From: a bacterium
GTDB taxonomy: Bacteria; Patescibacteriota; Gracilibacteria; Absconditabacterales; Absconditicoccaceae
NCBI GenBank assembly: GCA_020627925.1
Contig: JAHDFY010000006.1
Span: 20,748 to 84,747, forward strand
Reading direction: 5' to 3'
DNA: 64,000 nucleotides
Part shown: positions 11,442-22,956 of the stretch, in pieces
Layout of the letters: every line of letters begins with the position of its first letter
How positions within the stretch are numbered: the first letter of the stretch is position 1
The notes under the pieces: model-generated
Told to the model about the DNA's origin: nothing
The model's database searches: none
The model's input: only the letters and a program-made list of their open reading frames with translations
Position numbers and translations under genes: made by a program

Positions 11442-13058
11442 CTACTCCTTCTCTTTGAGCCAGGTGAGCATTCATTCAACAAAGGTTCTTTGAGAGGTTG
11501 CTTTGGGGATTTTGTATTGCCCGCCAAGTCTGTTGGTTGCTTTGGCATAGGCAGTGAATGTTCCGGGAGCTACAAAATGCACAATTGGCTCTCCAAGCCA
11601 AAATTCTCCTACACTATTTTGCGTGGAACGCTTTGTTTTGTAGTCATCATTCAGCTCTTGTAGATACAGATCTATTTGTTGGCGAATGTTGGTCTGCTTT
11701 GCGGTGTTGTCGCAAATAGCATGAGGAACCTCCACAATCCATTCCAAACGTTGTATCCCGTCAGAATCTTTTCCTGTATTTCAAGTAACACTAAACAATG
11801 TAATTGCTGTATCCAGGCGAGCTATCGCGCTCATGACTTGGTGTTCAGAAACTTCCTCACCTGTCATATTGATCGACGCAGGCCTTCACAAAAGAGTGTA
11901 TCTCAATGGTTGCACACAAGTAATTTGAATGATATCCATCGGGCAGCGGAGCAATCAAGGAACGGAAACAATAAGACCTACTTTTTTGTTGAGCCATTGA
12001 TCAGGGTGTTGGCATAGATCACTATAATCAACAATTTTGTCGTAATGTTTCTTAGGAATGTTCCACTCACTATCATAGTACTCTACAGGAATAAATTCCG
12101 CAAAAAATCACTGTGTAGGGCGATATTGCGTTTGTTGTTGATGTATCCCTCCATTGTGATCTGTCCAGGCTTGAAAACCAAAAATACCCTCACTGGCATT
12201 ATACACACCGACCAAATTTTCCTCCAGCGAGAGTCACATCGCAAGAAATGAAGACAAAAATGGTTGTATCGAAACACCTCACCAAACAACAACCTCCAAT
12301 GATGGTAAGACCTCCTTGATTGAAGTGCTGCCTTGCTGACCATGAAGTGCGATAATTCTTTTCAACAACATCTCTTCCCATTTTGTTACTCCATAGAGAA
12401 GAGAAATATTTTTTTGAGGAAGTGTGTTTTCGTATAACACACTTTTTTGGCTCCATGGTTGTAGAAGCGTTTGTTTAGGGTATGCGTAGAGGAGTGAAGC
12501 AAGCAAAAAATTAGCTGATTGGGTAAGCAATGCCGATACATCACCGCCAATATAATTATTTTTTTTGTCTACTTTTTGAATAGTTCATCCCAAAGAGTGA
12601 TGCTTTCCTGCAAAAATTGTTGGTTTTTGACGTTTGCGGTGGATCATCGATTGCAAATACAAACCGTTGCGAATATTGGTTTTTTTGGTATCGCGAGTAA
12701 AAGGAATTCGCTTCCCTTTGCTAGTTGTTCACGATGATTTACTAAATGCTGTAATTTTTCCTGGCCACAAAATATTCTTTTTTTTCATGGATTGAGGAAT
12801 CCATTTTTTTTGATAGTCACTGCCTGTAATGATTGGAAGGTCACGTTTCCAGTGTTGTTGAAGTTTTTTTGCATTCCACTTATTCATTCCTAGAGAATGA
12901 CCTATCGCAGTACGAGAAAATTGTTGATACAAAAAACGCTGATAGTCCTTTTGGTAGGACGCATAATGTTTGTCAAAATGCTCAAAACGAGGATAAGTTA
13001 TTTTATCCAAGTAAAACGAAAAAAGATGAGCAAATAATTTTTTGATAGAGGTGATCAT
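11442..13058 (-). CDS. GH3 auxin-responsive-promoter family protein (acyl-adenylating ligase-like)
   Basis: 538 residues, start ATG, stop TAG, read through several TGA glycines. Family features visible: ATP-binding loop SKSSGE followed by KGKRIPFTRD (residues about 105-120), WGGVSIQPF, the characteristic YNASEGIFGFQ (about 285), GFFAEFIPVE, and GLLRSRYPMDIIQ...P...GRPASINMTGEEVSE near 370-410. GH3 proteins belong to the firefly-luciferase/ANL superfamily and in plants conjugate amino acids to carboxylates; the substrate of bacterial members is unknown. It is the last gene of the macA-ATPase-permease operon (65-base gap), suggesting that its product is exported or that it modifies something exported. 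Confidence 0.85.
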
Positions 13059-13123
13059 ACAAACAATCTAGTGTTTCATGGGTGGTTTGCAAGCGCTCAC
13101 CAAAAAAATGATCACCATTGTGT

Positions 13124-14332
13124 TTATTCGTATCTTAGGGCATCAATAGGCTTCATTTTGGCTGCTTTTCTTGCTGGTCAAACACCAAACAACACTCACA
13201 CAGACAATGAAAATACTATCGCAACCATGAGGGTATCAAAGTTCATCAGGGCAGGTATTCACGCAAATTGAAGTCCCGTAATAATTCCCCAACTCGCAAG
13301 CACTCACAAAAGACAACCAAACAATCAAAGAATAATTGACTCGGTCAAAAATTGAAGCATGATGTCACTATCTTTTGCTCCTATTGCTTTACGAATTCCT
13401 ATTTCACGAGTTCTCTCGGTGACAGATACAAGCATAATATTCATTACTCCAATTCCTCCGACCAAAAGGGCAATACCACCAATTCCTCATAAAGCTAATT
13501 GCAGTAGCGAAGTAATTGTATTAAATTGTTCTATAAACGTTTGCGTAGAAATAACCTGAAATTGTGCATCATCTACATGAGTGGCTCCCGTACGCTTGAG
13601 CATGAGCAATTGAGTGAGTTGTAGCGCATAATCCAAATCAGTTCCTCTTTGTATTTTGAGCACAAGATACTGATAAAATGGGTCTCACAAAAATTTGAGC
13701 TGCACGGTACTGACCGGTAAATACATCACCAGTGGAGAAAAAAAGCCAACGGTCGGCGCCTCACTGACACCAATTACTGTAAAATGTTGATCTCCAATAA
13801 TAAGCTCTTTTCCTACGCCACTTTCTCCATCAAAGACCTCTTCTACAAAGTTTGATGAAACAACCACATAGTTCCTTGCGTGAGTAATATCTTGCTCAAT
13901 AAATCGTCTTCCTTCTACAATATCAATCGATTCAATTACATCCATTCCCACATCGACACCGGCCATTTGTTCAACATTGACGTTAAGACCGCGATAGGTA
14001 ACCGGTTCGCTAATACTTGATCACGCCTCAATCTCATTCACAAACGGCATAGCCTGCTTGAGATAACTAATTTCAGCATCAGTAAAGCCAGGAAACTCTT
14101 GTGATCTTTGCGGATTGAATGGATTAAAATTTTGCCCAGCAATGAGAGTAATCGTATTTCTGGAAATATCATTAAGCTCGCTTGCTATTTGGTTTTGCAA
14201 TCATTCAACGAGAGATACCATGACGGTAATCGACAGAACACCAATCACCAACCCCAAAATACTCAAAAAAGATCTGAGCTTATTGGCGCTGAGTGTACGT
14301 ATTGCTTGTAATATATGATCAACCAGTAGCAT
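13124..14332 (-). CDS. MacB/FtsX-type ABC transporter permease
   Basis: 402 residues, the normal size for this family. Starts [20 protein letters not shown], the typical MacB N-terminus, followed by TM1 ([16 protein letters not shown]), a large periplasmic MacB_PCD domain (about 45-270, contains [12 protein letters not shown]) and a C-terminal FtsX domain with three TM helices containing [20 protein letters not shown] and [13 protein letters not shown]. Ends [17 protein letters not shown], a hallmark C-terminus. Several glycines in the FtsX domain are TGA. It lies 21 bases after the ATPase gene, in the same operon. It works as a mechanotransmission unit with MacA rather than a classical channel; the cargo is unknown. 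Confidence 0.92.
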
Positions 14333-14353
14333 GTTTTCCCTCACAAAATAAAG

Positions 14354-15046
14354 TTATTTTTTTCTTCTCTTTTGGGGTTTTTCGTCTGAAGTAATCAGTC
14401 CATCTTTGATGTGAATGACTCTTTGTGCAACAGATGCAACATCCGAATCATGCGTAATCATGATGATTGTTTTGCCTTCACGATGCAGTTCTTTGAATAT
14501 TTTTAGGATGTCTTTTCCGGTTTTACTATCTAATGAACCAGTGGGCTCATCTGCGAGGATAAGTGCTGGATCATTGGCAAGAGCTCTTGCTATTGCGACT
14601 CTTTGTTGTTCTCCTCATGATAACATATCAGGAGTAGATGCGAGCCTATCACCCAACCCTACACGTTCCAATAACTTTTTTGCTCTTTGATACCTTTCTT
14701 GGTAACCCCATCATCTATAAGTGAGGGGAAGTTCGACTTGATATCTTGCTGCTAATCTTGGTAACAAATCAAAATCTTGAAAAACGAATCCAACAAACTC
14801 GCTACGCAATGATGCTTTTTCTCTTTCTGTAAGATCGTTTGACTGATGATCATTGAAAATATACTCCCCAGAGCTAGGAACATCCAACATACCAATAAGG
14901 TTCATCATCGTCGATTTTCCTGATCCTGATGGTCACATGATTGCCAAAAATTCTCACTGTTTGATAGTGAGTGAGATTCCTTGTAGTACCGCAACATCTC
15001 TTCCTCCAATAAGGTAAGACTTGGTAACATTATTAAACACAATCAT
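14354..15046 (-). CDS. ABC transporter ATP-binding protein, MacB/LolD type
   Basis: 230 residues. Walker [10 protein letters not shown] (its first Gly is TGA), Q-loop [11 protein letters not shown], signature [15 protein letters not shown] (two glycines present, one by TGA), Walker [13 protein letters not shown] and H-loop ITHDSDVA are all visible. The segment [11 protein letters not shown] and ADEPTGSLD are typical of the MacB/LolD subfamily. Ends in a Lys/Arg-rich tail. Hydrolyses ATP to drive the adjacent permease; overlapping spacing of 21 and 27 bases to its neighbours shows an operon. Confidence 0.95.
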
Positions 15047-15073
15047 GTTAAGAAACCATACAATTAAAATTAT

Positions 15074-17086
15074 TTATTCACTGCCAAATATACTATCTCA
15101 TTCAGCACTAATGCCATATTGAGCAAAATCTTCATCAGTAATAACACTTGCACGAATTTCGTCGCCCATGCTAACACCAGAAAGTACTTCAGTATAAAAA
15201 TTATCACTCATTCCTACTGTTACTTCTTGGGGTAGTAGAGTATTATTTTCTTGTACAACATAAACAACCTGTTCTCCATTTACTTCGTCAATAGCAAGCG
15301 AAGGTACAACCAAAGTATCTCTTTTTTCTTCAACAGTGACGATAGCAAGTGCAGTCATCCCCGCATAAATAGTAATATTTTGTTTTTCTAAGAGAACGGT
15401 TGCTTTGTAGCTTGTCCCACCTCTTTTGTTGGGAATAGGGTTTCCATTGATGCTATCAATAGTCGATGAAATAGCTATCTGAGGGTATGCATCAAACGTC
15501 AGTAACACAGGATTTCATTCTTTCATATCCACGATATCAATTTGACTGACAGTCAGCTCTAATTCAATGAGATCAGGATTTTCAATGACAACAAATTCTC
15601 TATCTTCAAAATTGTATTGCTCTCATTCTGTTATGTCGATAGAACGAATGCGTCCATTAAACTCAGCAACAATTTGGTAATCATCTTTTTGTTCTCTAAT
15701 ATTTTCTATTGATAATTCTGCTTGACGCACAGCATTTTGAGCTTGATTAATATCATACGAGTCAGGCCCATCAATAATGTCCTCTAGTTCTTGATAGGAC
15801 AATGCTATATTGTTTTTTATGGTGTCAATTTTTGTTTGTTGTCTTTCTAGTTGATTTGCTTGTGATGATTTTTGTGTAGCAATTCCTTCTTGAAGGAGAG
15901 CAATTTCATCATAAAGCGACTCGACCGAAACTTGTTGTTTTTTGTAATTAGTAACCTGAGATGCAACATTGTTTTCAAAAGTAGATTGTTGCAAATCATC
16001 AGAAATTAATGCATCAATTCTTGCTCTCAACTGATTGAGTGAATCTCTATACGAAAGAAAAGATGTTCTTGCTGTTGCAACGGTTACTGCATGCGAATCA
16101 ATGGTCGCTTCTGTATATGCAATACTTACTTCTGACGCATTAATGGCGTCAGAGGCATTGCTAGTCAGCATAACCAATACTTCCAATTCATTATACAAGT
16201 TGATAATGTAGGCAGCTAATGCTTTGGGAGTGCTTTCTATCGAATCAAGTGTGTTTCTTTGGTTCTTAAGTATATTGTATGAGTGAGAGATAGCAGATTT
16301 TGTTTTTCTTTTGAAAGAAGCATCATTAGAAGACAAATAGGCTTCATATTTATCGTCATAGAGTCTAAATTGCGGACTGTAAGCAAAAATTTTATCCAAC
16401 TCAACGATGTGACTTTCCATGTCATCAAGAGAAGCAAGAATCGTTGCTCTCACATCATTTATTGTTTGAGCGCTAGCGTGAAGCGTTTCATTGTTTTGTT
16501 CTTCTTGCGTTTCGACATTAGTAACCAGTGTTTTTGCAGATGTTTGTAGGCTTTGACGAGCAATTTCCAAATCTTTGCTACGTTGCGCTAGTTGGTTTTT
16601 TTTGGATTGTAATGATTGTTCTAATTGTTGAGTAAGAATGAGGTATTGCTCCTCTTCCAAATTAAGGTTATTTTGCATTTCACGTATTCTTGCACGTATT
16701 TGGCTTTGCGCAAGAGAGGTATCATTGTGAAGTAATTTTTGTAAGGCTAGTTTACTATTGGCAAGTTGTAATTCGGCGTTTTTTAGGGTATTATTATACA
16801 CATCCAAATCAAGCTCTGCCAACACTTGACCGGCTTCTACGTTGTCTCAGACATTTGCAAATATTTTTGTAATTTTTCCTTCTTGACCAAAAGATAATTG
16901 TTGTTCGTCGAGCAGTTTTGCTTCACCAGAAACTTTTACTTCTACCAAAATATCTCCCGTATTGACTACGTGGGTCGCAAACTCTAATCCATTTCCATTT
17001 TTGTATAAATAATAATATGACGAACCAATAATTGCTCCTGCCACAACAATAGTTCATCACAATCCCATCAAAAATTTCTTTGCCAT
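15074..17086 (-). CDS. MacA/HlyD-type periplasmic adaptor with very long coiled coil
   Basis: 670 residues, nearly twice the usual 350-400. Start MAKKFLMG then a TM anchor (TIVVAGAIIGSSYYYLY). A split lipoyl domain is visible: VGDNVEAGQVLAELDLD (about 80-95) and, after the hairpin, VVAEFNGRIRSIDI. Between them about 380 residues of Gln/Glu/Asn/Lys-rich coiled coil replace the normal short hairpin. A beta-barrel segment (GNPVLLTFDAYP) and a membrane-proximal domain follow, ending with a hydrophilic tail. First gene of the exporter operon (gap 27 to the ATPase). The extended hairpin suggests that it spans an unusually wide envelope, or docks onto something other than TolC. Confidence 0.9.
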
Positions 17087-17300
17087 ACCTTCTTTCCTAG
17101 CGATAAAAAAATAATCTTATACACAGCAAATAGATAACTTTTCCTGTATTGCTATGATAAAAGCGTTTCACAACTAAGATTATGGCTTTAGGAGCAAAAA
17201 CTCAAAATTTTATTGCACTAATTGTTGTATTGATGGACTTCTTTTATTTTTACTATATAGTGCTCTATTGGATGTTTTATAAAAATAGTTTTACTATTGA

Positions 17301-18257
17301 TTATATGATTTTATTTGTGTCGCTATACTTTGTACGAAGCAAAAACATACAACAACCAATAATAATGAGAAGAAAAAAGTTGTTTGCTTTGATCGTTTCG
17401 TAGTGTGTTGTCGATTTTTCATGATCTTTGATAAGACTTCCGATGGTATCAAAAATCGAAATAAAATCTTCTTGCGCAAAAACTTTATAAAAAACACCAT
17501 CGCTAGCGATCGCAATACTTTCAAGTAATGCAAGATCAATGCTCGTAGTAACTCTTACACCATCATGCATTCTCCCAATAAGTTGCTCCTCGCGACCTAT
17601 CCCCAAAACATAAATTGGCACATTGGCTTTTCCAGCAATATTTGCGGCTTCTCTTGGATTTATTCCTGTGTTAGCATCTCCATCAGTGAGCAAAATAATA
17701 ATTCCTGATTTGCTATCACGTTGTGCTTCACTATGAAGCTTTTTCAAAGCTAACAGTATTGCGTCTCCCATAGCTGTCCCTTGAAAATTATCCGTTGGGG
17801 GAAAATCAGCAAAGCTTGTATGAGAAAAAGCATTATATAACGCAGTATTATTGGTGCTAAATGGGAGATGTACAATTGATTGGCCAGCAAACGCAATAAT
17901 CCCTATATTATAGCCACTCAGGTTGTCAATGAGGTGGAGGATAGATTGCTTTGCAGCTTCAAATCTACTGGGTAGAATGTCCGTAGCAGCCATGGAAATC
18001 GAAACGTCATATACTATTTGGACGTTCAATGTTTTTTCTTTGATTGTTTTTTCTCCAGTGATCCATTGTATATGAAGAGGGAGGAGAGATAAGCAAAAAA
18101 TCAGTATGATAGTAACCGAGCAGGTGATAACTTTGCGGGTGGTCGAAATCATTCTTGTAGGTACGGCAAAATGAGGGCGTGGTTGTCGCCACCACCATCC
18201 CAAAGAAACAATGATTATTGCTAGGCTATAGGGCCACATTGCTGTTTCTCGTACCAT
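17301..18257 (-). CDS. BatA-like membrane protein with von Willebrand factor A domain
   Basis: 318 residues, start ATG with an in-frame TAG just upstream, stop TAA. Two N-terminal TM helices (about 8-24 and 43-66), a VWA domain from about 82 with the MIDAS metal site (DVSISM, then GTAMGD, then LLTDGD), and a C-terminal TM helix (FFLLIIIGCCMFLL). This is the architecture of BatA/BatB proteins, which in other bacteria accompany MoxR ATPases and cope with envelope or oxidative stress; no MoxR gene is near. No TGA in about 18 glycines. Lies downstream of the PrgI-like gene and 215 bases upstream of macA. Confidence 0.85.
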   Translation of the reverse strand: MVRETAMWPYSLAIIIVSLGWWWRQPRPHFAVPTRMISTTRKVITCSVTIILIFCLSLLPLHIQWITGEKTIKEKTLNVQIVYDVSISMAATDILPSRFEAAKQSILHLIDNLSGYNIGIIAFAGQSIVHLPFSTNNTALYNAFSHTSFADFPPTDNFQGTAMGDAILLALKKLHSEAQRDSKSGIIILLTDGDANTGINPREAANIAGKANVPIYVLGIGREEQLIGRMHDGVRVTTSIDLALLESIAIASDGVFYKVFAQEDFISIFDTIGSLIKDHEKSTTHYETIKANNFFLLIIIGCCMFLLRTKYSDTNKII

Positions 18258-18357
18258 AAATCTTGCTATCTAAAAAACATCATTGAACAGTTGTACGTCA
18301 ATGATGCCTCTCATGCAAGTAGATTTTGTTTTCCACTATGGTATTTTTCAAAAAAAG

Positions 18358-18807
18358 TTAGATAAGTCAGCTTTCTTTGTATTTGTCATAACTCGATTTG
18401 TCTACTTCGAGGGTTTTTTTGTCTGCAGTTTGCTTTTTTTCTTTTCATTTTTGCTTCTTGATAATAAGATCTACTTCACTGTCTTTGGCAAAGTTTACTT
18501 GAAATTTCTCTGCCGAGTCCAAAAAATATGTTCTAATATATTTGGCCACAAAAGGTATAAGCGACAACTCAGACACTTTAAAAAAAGCAATAAAAATAAA
18601 TATAAGCAGTATTGGTAAGGCCATAATAATTGCCACAACTCTCCCAAAACCACTGCTGCTTGCCAATTGAAAAATACCCAAAAAACCAGCTATTCCTATA
18701 GCCAATATCAAAAGTTGTATAAGAGTCACACTAAATGGTCCAATATTGAAGGTCAGTGAGGCAAAAATACCTTTTTGTATGTTTCTTGGAAACAGTATCT
18801 TAGGCAT
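18358..18807 (-). CDS. PrgI-family-like small membrane protein
   Basis: 149 residues with two TGA glycines near the C-terminus, stop TAA. N-terminus MPKILFPRNIQKGIFASLTF, then a tight pair of TM helices (VTLIQLLILAIGIAGFLGIF and VAIIMALPILLIFIFIAFF), and a basic/acidic tail. The P-R-N-I motif before a two-helix hairpin matches PrgI proteins, which accompany VirB4-type ATPases in Gram-positive and CPR type IV secretion systems. No VirB4 is in this window, although two T4SS-pilin-like genes lie at 36286-37322. Assignment moderate. Confidence 0.6.
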
Positions 18808-18884
18808 AAAAACTGCTTGGTAAGCAATAAAATCTCCACTCTAAGTATATCGTTATCACACTATATTCGCAAATTTTTGTGTAC

Positions 18885-18917
18885 AAAAAAAAGAGATCAG
18901 AATAGATTGATCTCTTC
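18885..18917 (-). terminator. Rho-independent terminator (minus strand)
   Basis: Read on the minus strand: AAGAGATCA, 9-base loop, TGATCTCTT followed by a T-run. It lies 13 bases after the stop of the 540-aa lipoprotein. Confidence 0.8.
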
Positions 18918-18929
18918 TTAGTTGTTTTT

Positions 18930-20552
18930 TTATTGAGGAATAAACGAAGAAAGTTGTTCATCAAGCTTGTAGTGATCAGGAGCAAACGATGGTGTATCTA
19001 CTCACAGGTTAGGTTGCGTAATGACAAAATGCTCTTCTGCAGCAATCGAGCCGTTTGCTATTTGATAGAGACTATAGCGCTGGGTAATATATGGTTTGTC
19101 GCTGATAGCTCCCATTGCATCAGCGGGATCAGGTCTCGCAATGTATAATATGTTGTCTTTTGTCTTGTGTAAGCCAACAATATCAATGCTTGCAGGAAAT
19201 GATAACCATTGCAATTCCGTTGTATAACGTCATTTATACGATTTATCGCTATAGTCGTAGAGACATATTTCTACGGGTGTCGCTCCTTCTGGTTCGTTTG
19301 TAGTGCCTACAGGTCCATAGCTAATAAGTGTATTTCATTGGAATTGATGATTTCCCCACATCTCTCATCACATACATGCATAGTTGTTTAGTTCATCAAC
19401 AGTTGCCGCAGCAACATCAATCATGACATGTTTTTTTATTCGCGAATCTTGATATTCGTCATACAGATGATATGCAGCATATAGATGGGTTCCATCCTTA
19501 TTGATTTCATAGTGACTGACATGCGTCAAGAGATAGACAGACTTCTCGTTATGGCGAACATCTACAACATAGTCAAATGAACTCGCATCAGCAAATTCAT
19601 AAACAACATAGGTTATCCCATTTGCAAAACCTTCGTTGTAAGTATTAGCATGATAGATACTTCCTGCATATTCAGGATCTTTATCAATGTTATCCAAAGT
19701 ACTATAATCTACAAAATTAGGTTGAATGCTAAACAGCAAATTGCTCGCTATCTTATCTGTCGCATTTTCGGAAAGAGTTGATCACTTGAGTGCTAATGAC
19801 GAGTTAAGCGAATGTTGTCTTGTAACAAGATTAACAAATGTATCGTCTTTGTGAGCAAAATAATGTTCACTAAATCATCCGACTCACCCATTTCCCATTA
19901 CAACAACAAGTCATGAACCATCAGCGTAAATATCTTGACGCGTAAGCACACTGACAAATTCTTCCGTCGTATCTGCTGTTGGATAATACCATGACAGAGG
20001 AACAAAACCATCTTTTTTGTCATAAGAAACAGCAAATGCTTCTAGTTCCGTACAGTTAGCAGCATTGGGCTGAAAATAAACAAAAACGTCTTTTCCACCC
20101 ACGACATGATGATCAACCGTTGCATCAAATTCTGTGTTTTCAACAAACACAAGAGAATCAAAAGACAGTGTCTGATCACTTTTTTGCAAGGTAAAAGATC
20201 CCTGTTTATAGTGATCTCCTACAATACCACAAAAATCATTCTTTCCATCAACAACTCCTTTGGTTGTTTGATTTGCAACAAAAGAAACTTTTTCTAATCA
20301 TCAAGTTTGACTGCTATCACGTTCTTTTTCCTCATCACGAGAAAGCGATGCTTCATCATGATTTTTTTTATTTCCACTTGATAGGGTACTGGTTTCCATT
20401 TTTTCACCTGTTTGATTGGTTTTTGATCATGTTACCAATTGGTTTACATGTACTTTTTGTTGCTCTCCAGATACGCTGGTATCTTGATCTTGATTTGTAC
20501 CGCATCCTGCAAGCAACAATACCACGCAGCCCAGTATAAAAAACTTTTTCAT
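18930..20552 (-). CDS. Large lipoprotein, unknown
   Basis: 540 residues. Signal peptide of lipoprotein type: MKKFFILGCVVLLLAGCG, with the acylated cysteine after LLLAG. A Ser/Thr/Gln/Asp/Glu-rich linker covers about residues 20-90, then a beta-rich domain with only a few cysteines. The gene spans several TGA glycines (including a GG pair at about residue 87) and ends in TAA. Tyr/Asp/Thr-rich repeats such as TYVVYEFADAS and SVYLLTHVSHYE could be beta-propeller blades, but I cannot confirm this. It lies 21 bases downstream of lysS and may be co-transcribed with it. Confidence 0.75.
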
Positions 20553-20573
20553 TACCTTTGCTATGTGTTAAAA

Positions 20574-22814
20574 CTATTCCTTGAACGTTTTCATTGCTTC
20601 TACTACTTCCATTGTAAATTCTTCAAGGGGGATATTGAGAAATGTTTCACAGTTTTTGACATGTTCTCTATCAACTCCCGCTGCAAATTTTTTATCTTTG
20701 ATCTTTTTCTTGATAGAACTTCGTTTCATTCCTTCAAACCCTTCCGGTCTCATACGCGCATATGCATACAATAGTCCACTGAGCTCGTCAACAGCCGCAA
20801 GATATTTTCTAATCAGCAGATTTACTGGTACTCCTGTTTTTTCTTCGTAATGCGACTTGATATCATCAACCAGTGCCTGTGGCAAATTGATTTCTTTGAC
20901 AATGGTATCAAAATGTTCTCCCAAGTGGAGTGCAGGATCTTTGTTGATGTGATCCCAATCTATATCGTGAAGTAGTCCAGCCAAATACCAGACATGCTCG
21001 TCTTGATTTAATTTTTTTGCAAAATATTCCATGATGTGACCAACTTGTTCACAGTGTAATTTGGTCTCTGTGAGATATTTTTCTGTCAATGCATGTGCTT
21101 GTGATCTGTCAGGAACGTTCTCATAGCTCACTGTTACTGTTTCCTCTTGAGAAGAGGGAGATGCTGCACTAGCAACATTTGCGGTTGTTCCTGTTTGTGT
21201 ATTTGCTTCAGGCTTGATTAATGGAAACAAGATAACATCTCTAATATTGGTTTGTTCTGTCAAAATAGCCAAAATTCTACCAATTCCCATTCCCCAACCT
21301 GATTGAGGAGGCATTCCATATTCCATTGCTTTGACAAAATCATCATCACCAGCAGTTGCTTCTTCATCTCCTCTAGCAAGCGCTCCTGCTTGTTCATCAA
21401 AATTAGCTTGTTGCAAGAGAGGATCCACCAACTCTGAGTAAGCTTTGATGAGTTCCCAACCATTAACCAGCAATTGCCATTGCTCTACCATATTGGCGTC
21501 TGTGTCGCTGACACGCGCAAGCGGTTGCATTGTTTTGGGATAATTATAAATGAAGGCAGGTCAAACAATTTGTGGCCTGGTTACTTTCTTGTATAGATAG
21601 TCGATCAACGTAGCGGTTGCTTGCATGTGAATGCCTTCCCAGTGATGTCCTTTTGCTTGTATGTCGGCTCTTAATCTGTCTTCATCCTCTGGTCCATATT
21701 GTGAAACATCAATACCAGAATCTTTTTTGATTTGTTCGATATAATCAACACGTTGCCACGGAGTAGTAAAGTCAACTTCTTTGGTAGTACCTTTCTTGTC
21801 TGTGACTTTTATGATTCTGCTTAATGCCGGTACTTTATCAAAAATACAATCAAACATTTGTTCGGTAAATTTCATGTTGTCTTCAAAATTCCAGTAAGCA
21901 GCATAGTGTTCGATCATAGTAAATTCTTGGTGATGACTCGGGTCAGATCATTCATTACGGAAATCTTTCGCTACTTCAAAAACCTTTTCAAACATACCAA
22001 CAGTTGCTTTTTTGAGCGCAGTTTCTGGCGAAATCCTTAGATACATAGGCATATCAAAAGCATTGTGATGGGTCACAAATGGTGCAGCAGCGGCTCCCGA
22101 AGCAGAGTTACCCAGTACTGGTGTTTCAATTTCCATGAAGCCATTGTCGTGATAGAAATCTCTAATGGTTTTCAAAAAAGTTGATCTTAGCTTCATTCTT
22201 TTGCGTGTTGATTCGTTGTGAATCATGTCTAAGTATCTTTGTCTATATGCTGTTTCTTGACCCGCAACACCATGGAATTTGTCTCCCAAAGATTGCACTG
22301 CTTTTGCCAAAAAAGTGAATGATGAAACATAAATGGTGAGCTCTCCTTTGTGGGTATAAAACAACTCTCCATCAATTCCCATAAAATCACCTACATCAAC
22401 AAACTTATCCATAAATTTGTATGCAGTGACTTCATCTCCTTTTGCATTGCTAACATGCGCAACTGTTTCTATTACTTTGTCCCCTTCCACTTTGTTGAGA
22501 TAGCAATGATCTCTATGAAACATTAATTGAATTTCTCCAGTTTCATCCATCAGTTTTCCAAACGACAGTTTTCCATGTGACCTAAAAAGCATCAAACGTC
22601 AGGCTGTTTTTACGTTGGGTTGGGGATTTTTGATGATATCGTTGACATCACGAAATGGTGATGTCCCTTCCAAATGTTTGCCGTGTTTGTCCACAAGTTT
22701 GCCAACCATTACCTGTTTATCAAATTTTTGAGCATAAGGATTTACGCCCATAGCACGCATTGCGTGTACTTTTTCGATACGAACATCACGTTCAGACATT
22801 TGCATTTGTGTCAT
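20574..22814 (-). CDS. lysS: Lysyl-tRNA synthetase (class II) fused to a C-terminal HD domain
   Basis: 746 residues against about 500 for LysRS. Residues 1-190 hold the OB-fold anticodon-binding region (GRLMLFRSHGKLSFG); the class II catalytic core has motif 1 (FYHDNGFMEIETPVL), motif 2 (FEVAKDFRNEGSDPSHHQEF) and motif 3 (GWGMGIGRILAILT), ending at about 533 with ILFPLIKPE. An Ala/Ser/Thr/Gln linker (535-560) leads to an HD phosphohydrolase-like domain: HCEQVGHIM (about 585) and LAGLLHDIDWDHI with the HD pair near 616. Only three glycines are TGA. The fusion is within a continuous frame. Charges tRNA-Lys; the HD domain could bind or hydrolyse a nucleotide, but that is inference. Confidence 0.95.
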
Positions 22815-22909
22815 AATTAATCATCATAGTATAAACAAGGCTTTTATAGTGTTCTTTTCTCAGTTTTCAAGTTGCTATCGTAGATTTTACAACAACAAAA
22901 ATACAATAC

Positions 22910-22942
22910 AAAAAAACTCCACCTCTAATCAAGAGGGGAGTT
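22910..22942 (-). terminator. Rho-independent terminator (minus strand)
   Basis: On the minus strand AACTCCCCTCT, 5-base loop, AGAGGTGGAGTT then a T-run. It ends the transcript of the Pro/Thr-rich protein gene (stop at 22957). Confidence 0.75.
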
Positions 22943-22956
22943 CGGTAGATTTTTCT

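Noticed and set aside
17182..17403. 73-aa hydrophobic plus-strand ORF
   Set aside because: Overlaps the C-terminal TM coding region of the VWA gene on the other strand, which explains its hydrophobic composition; no promoter or ribosome site.
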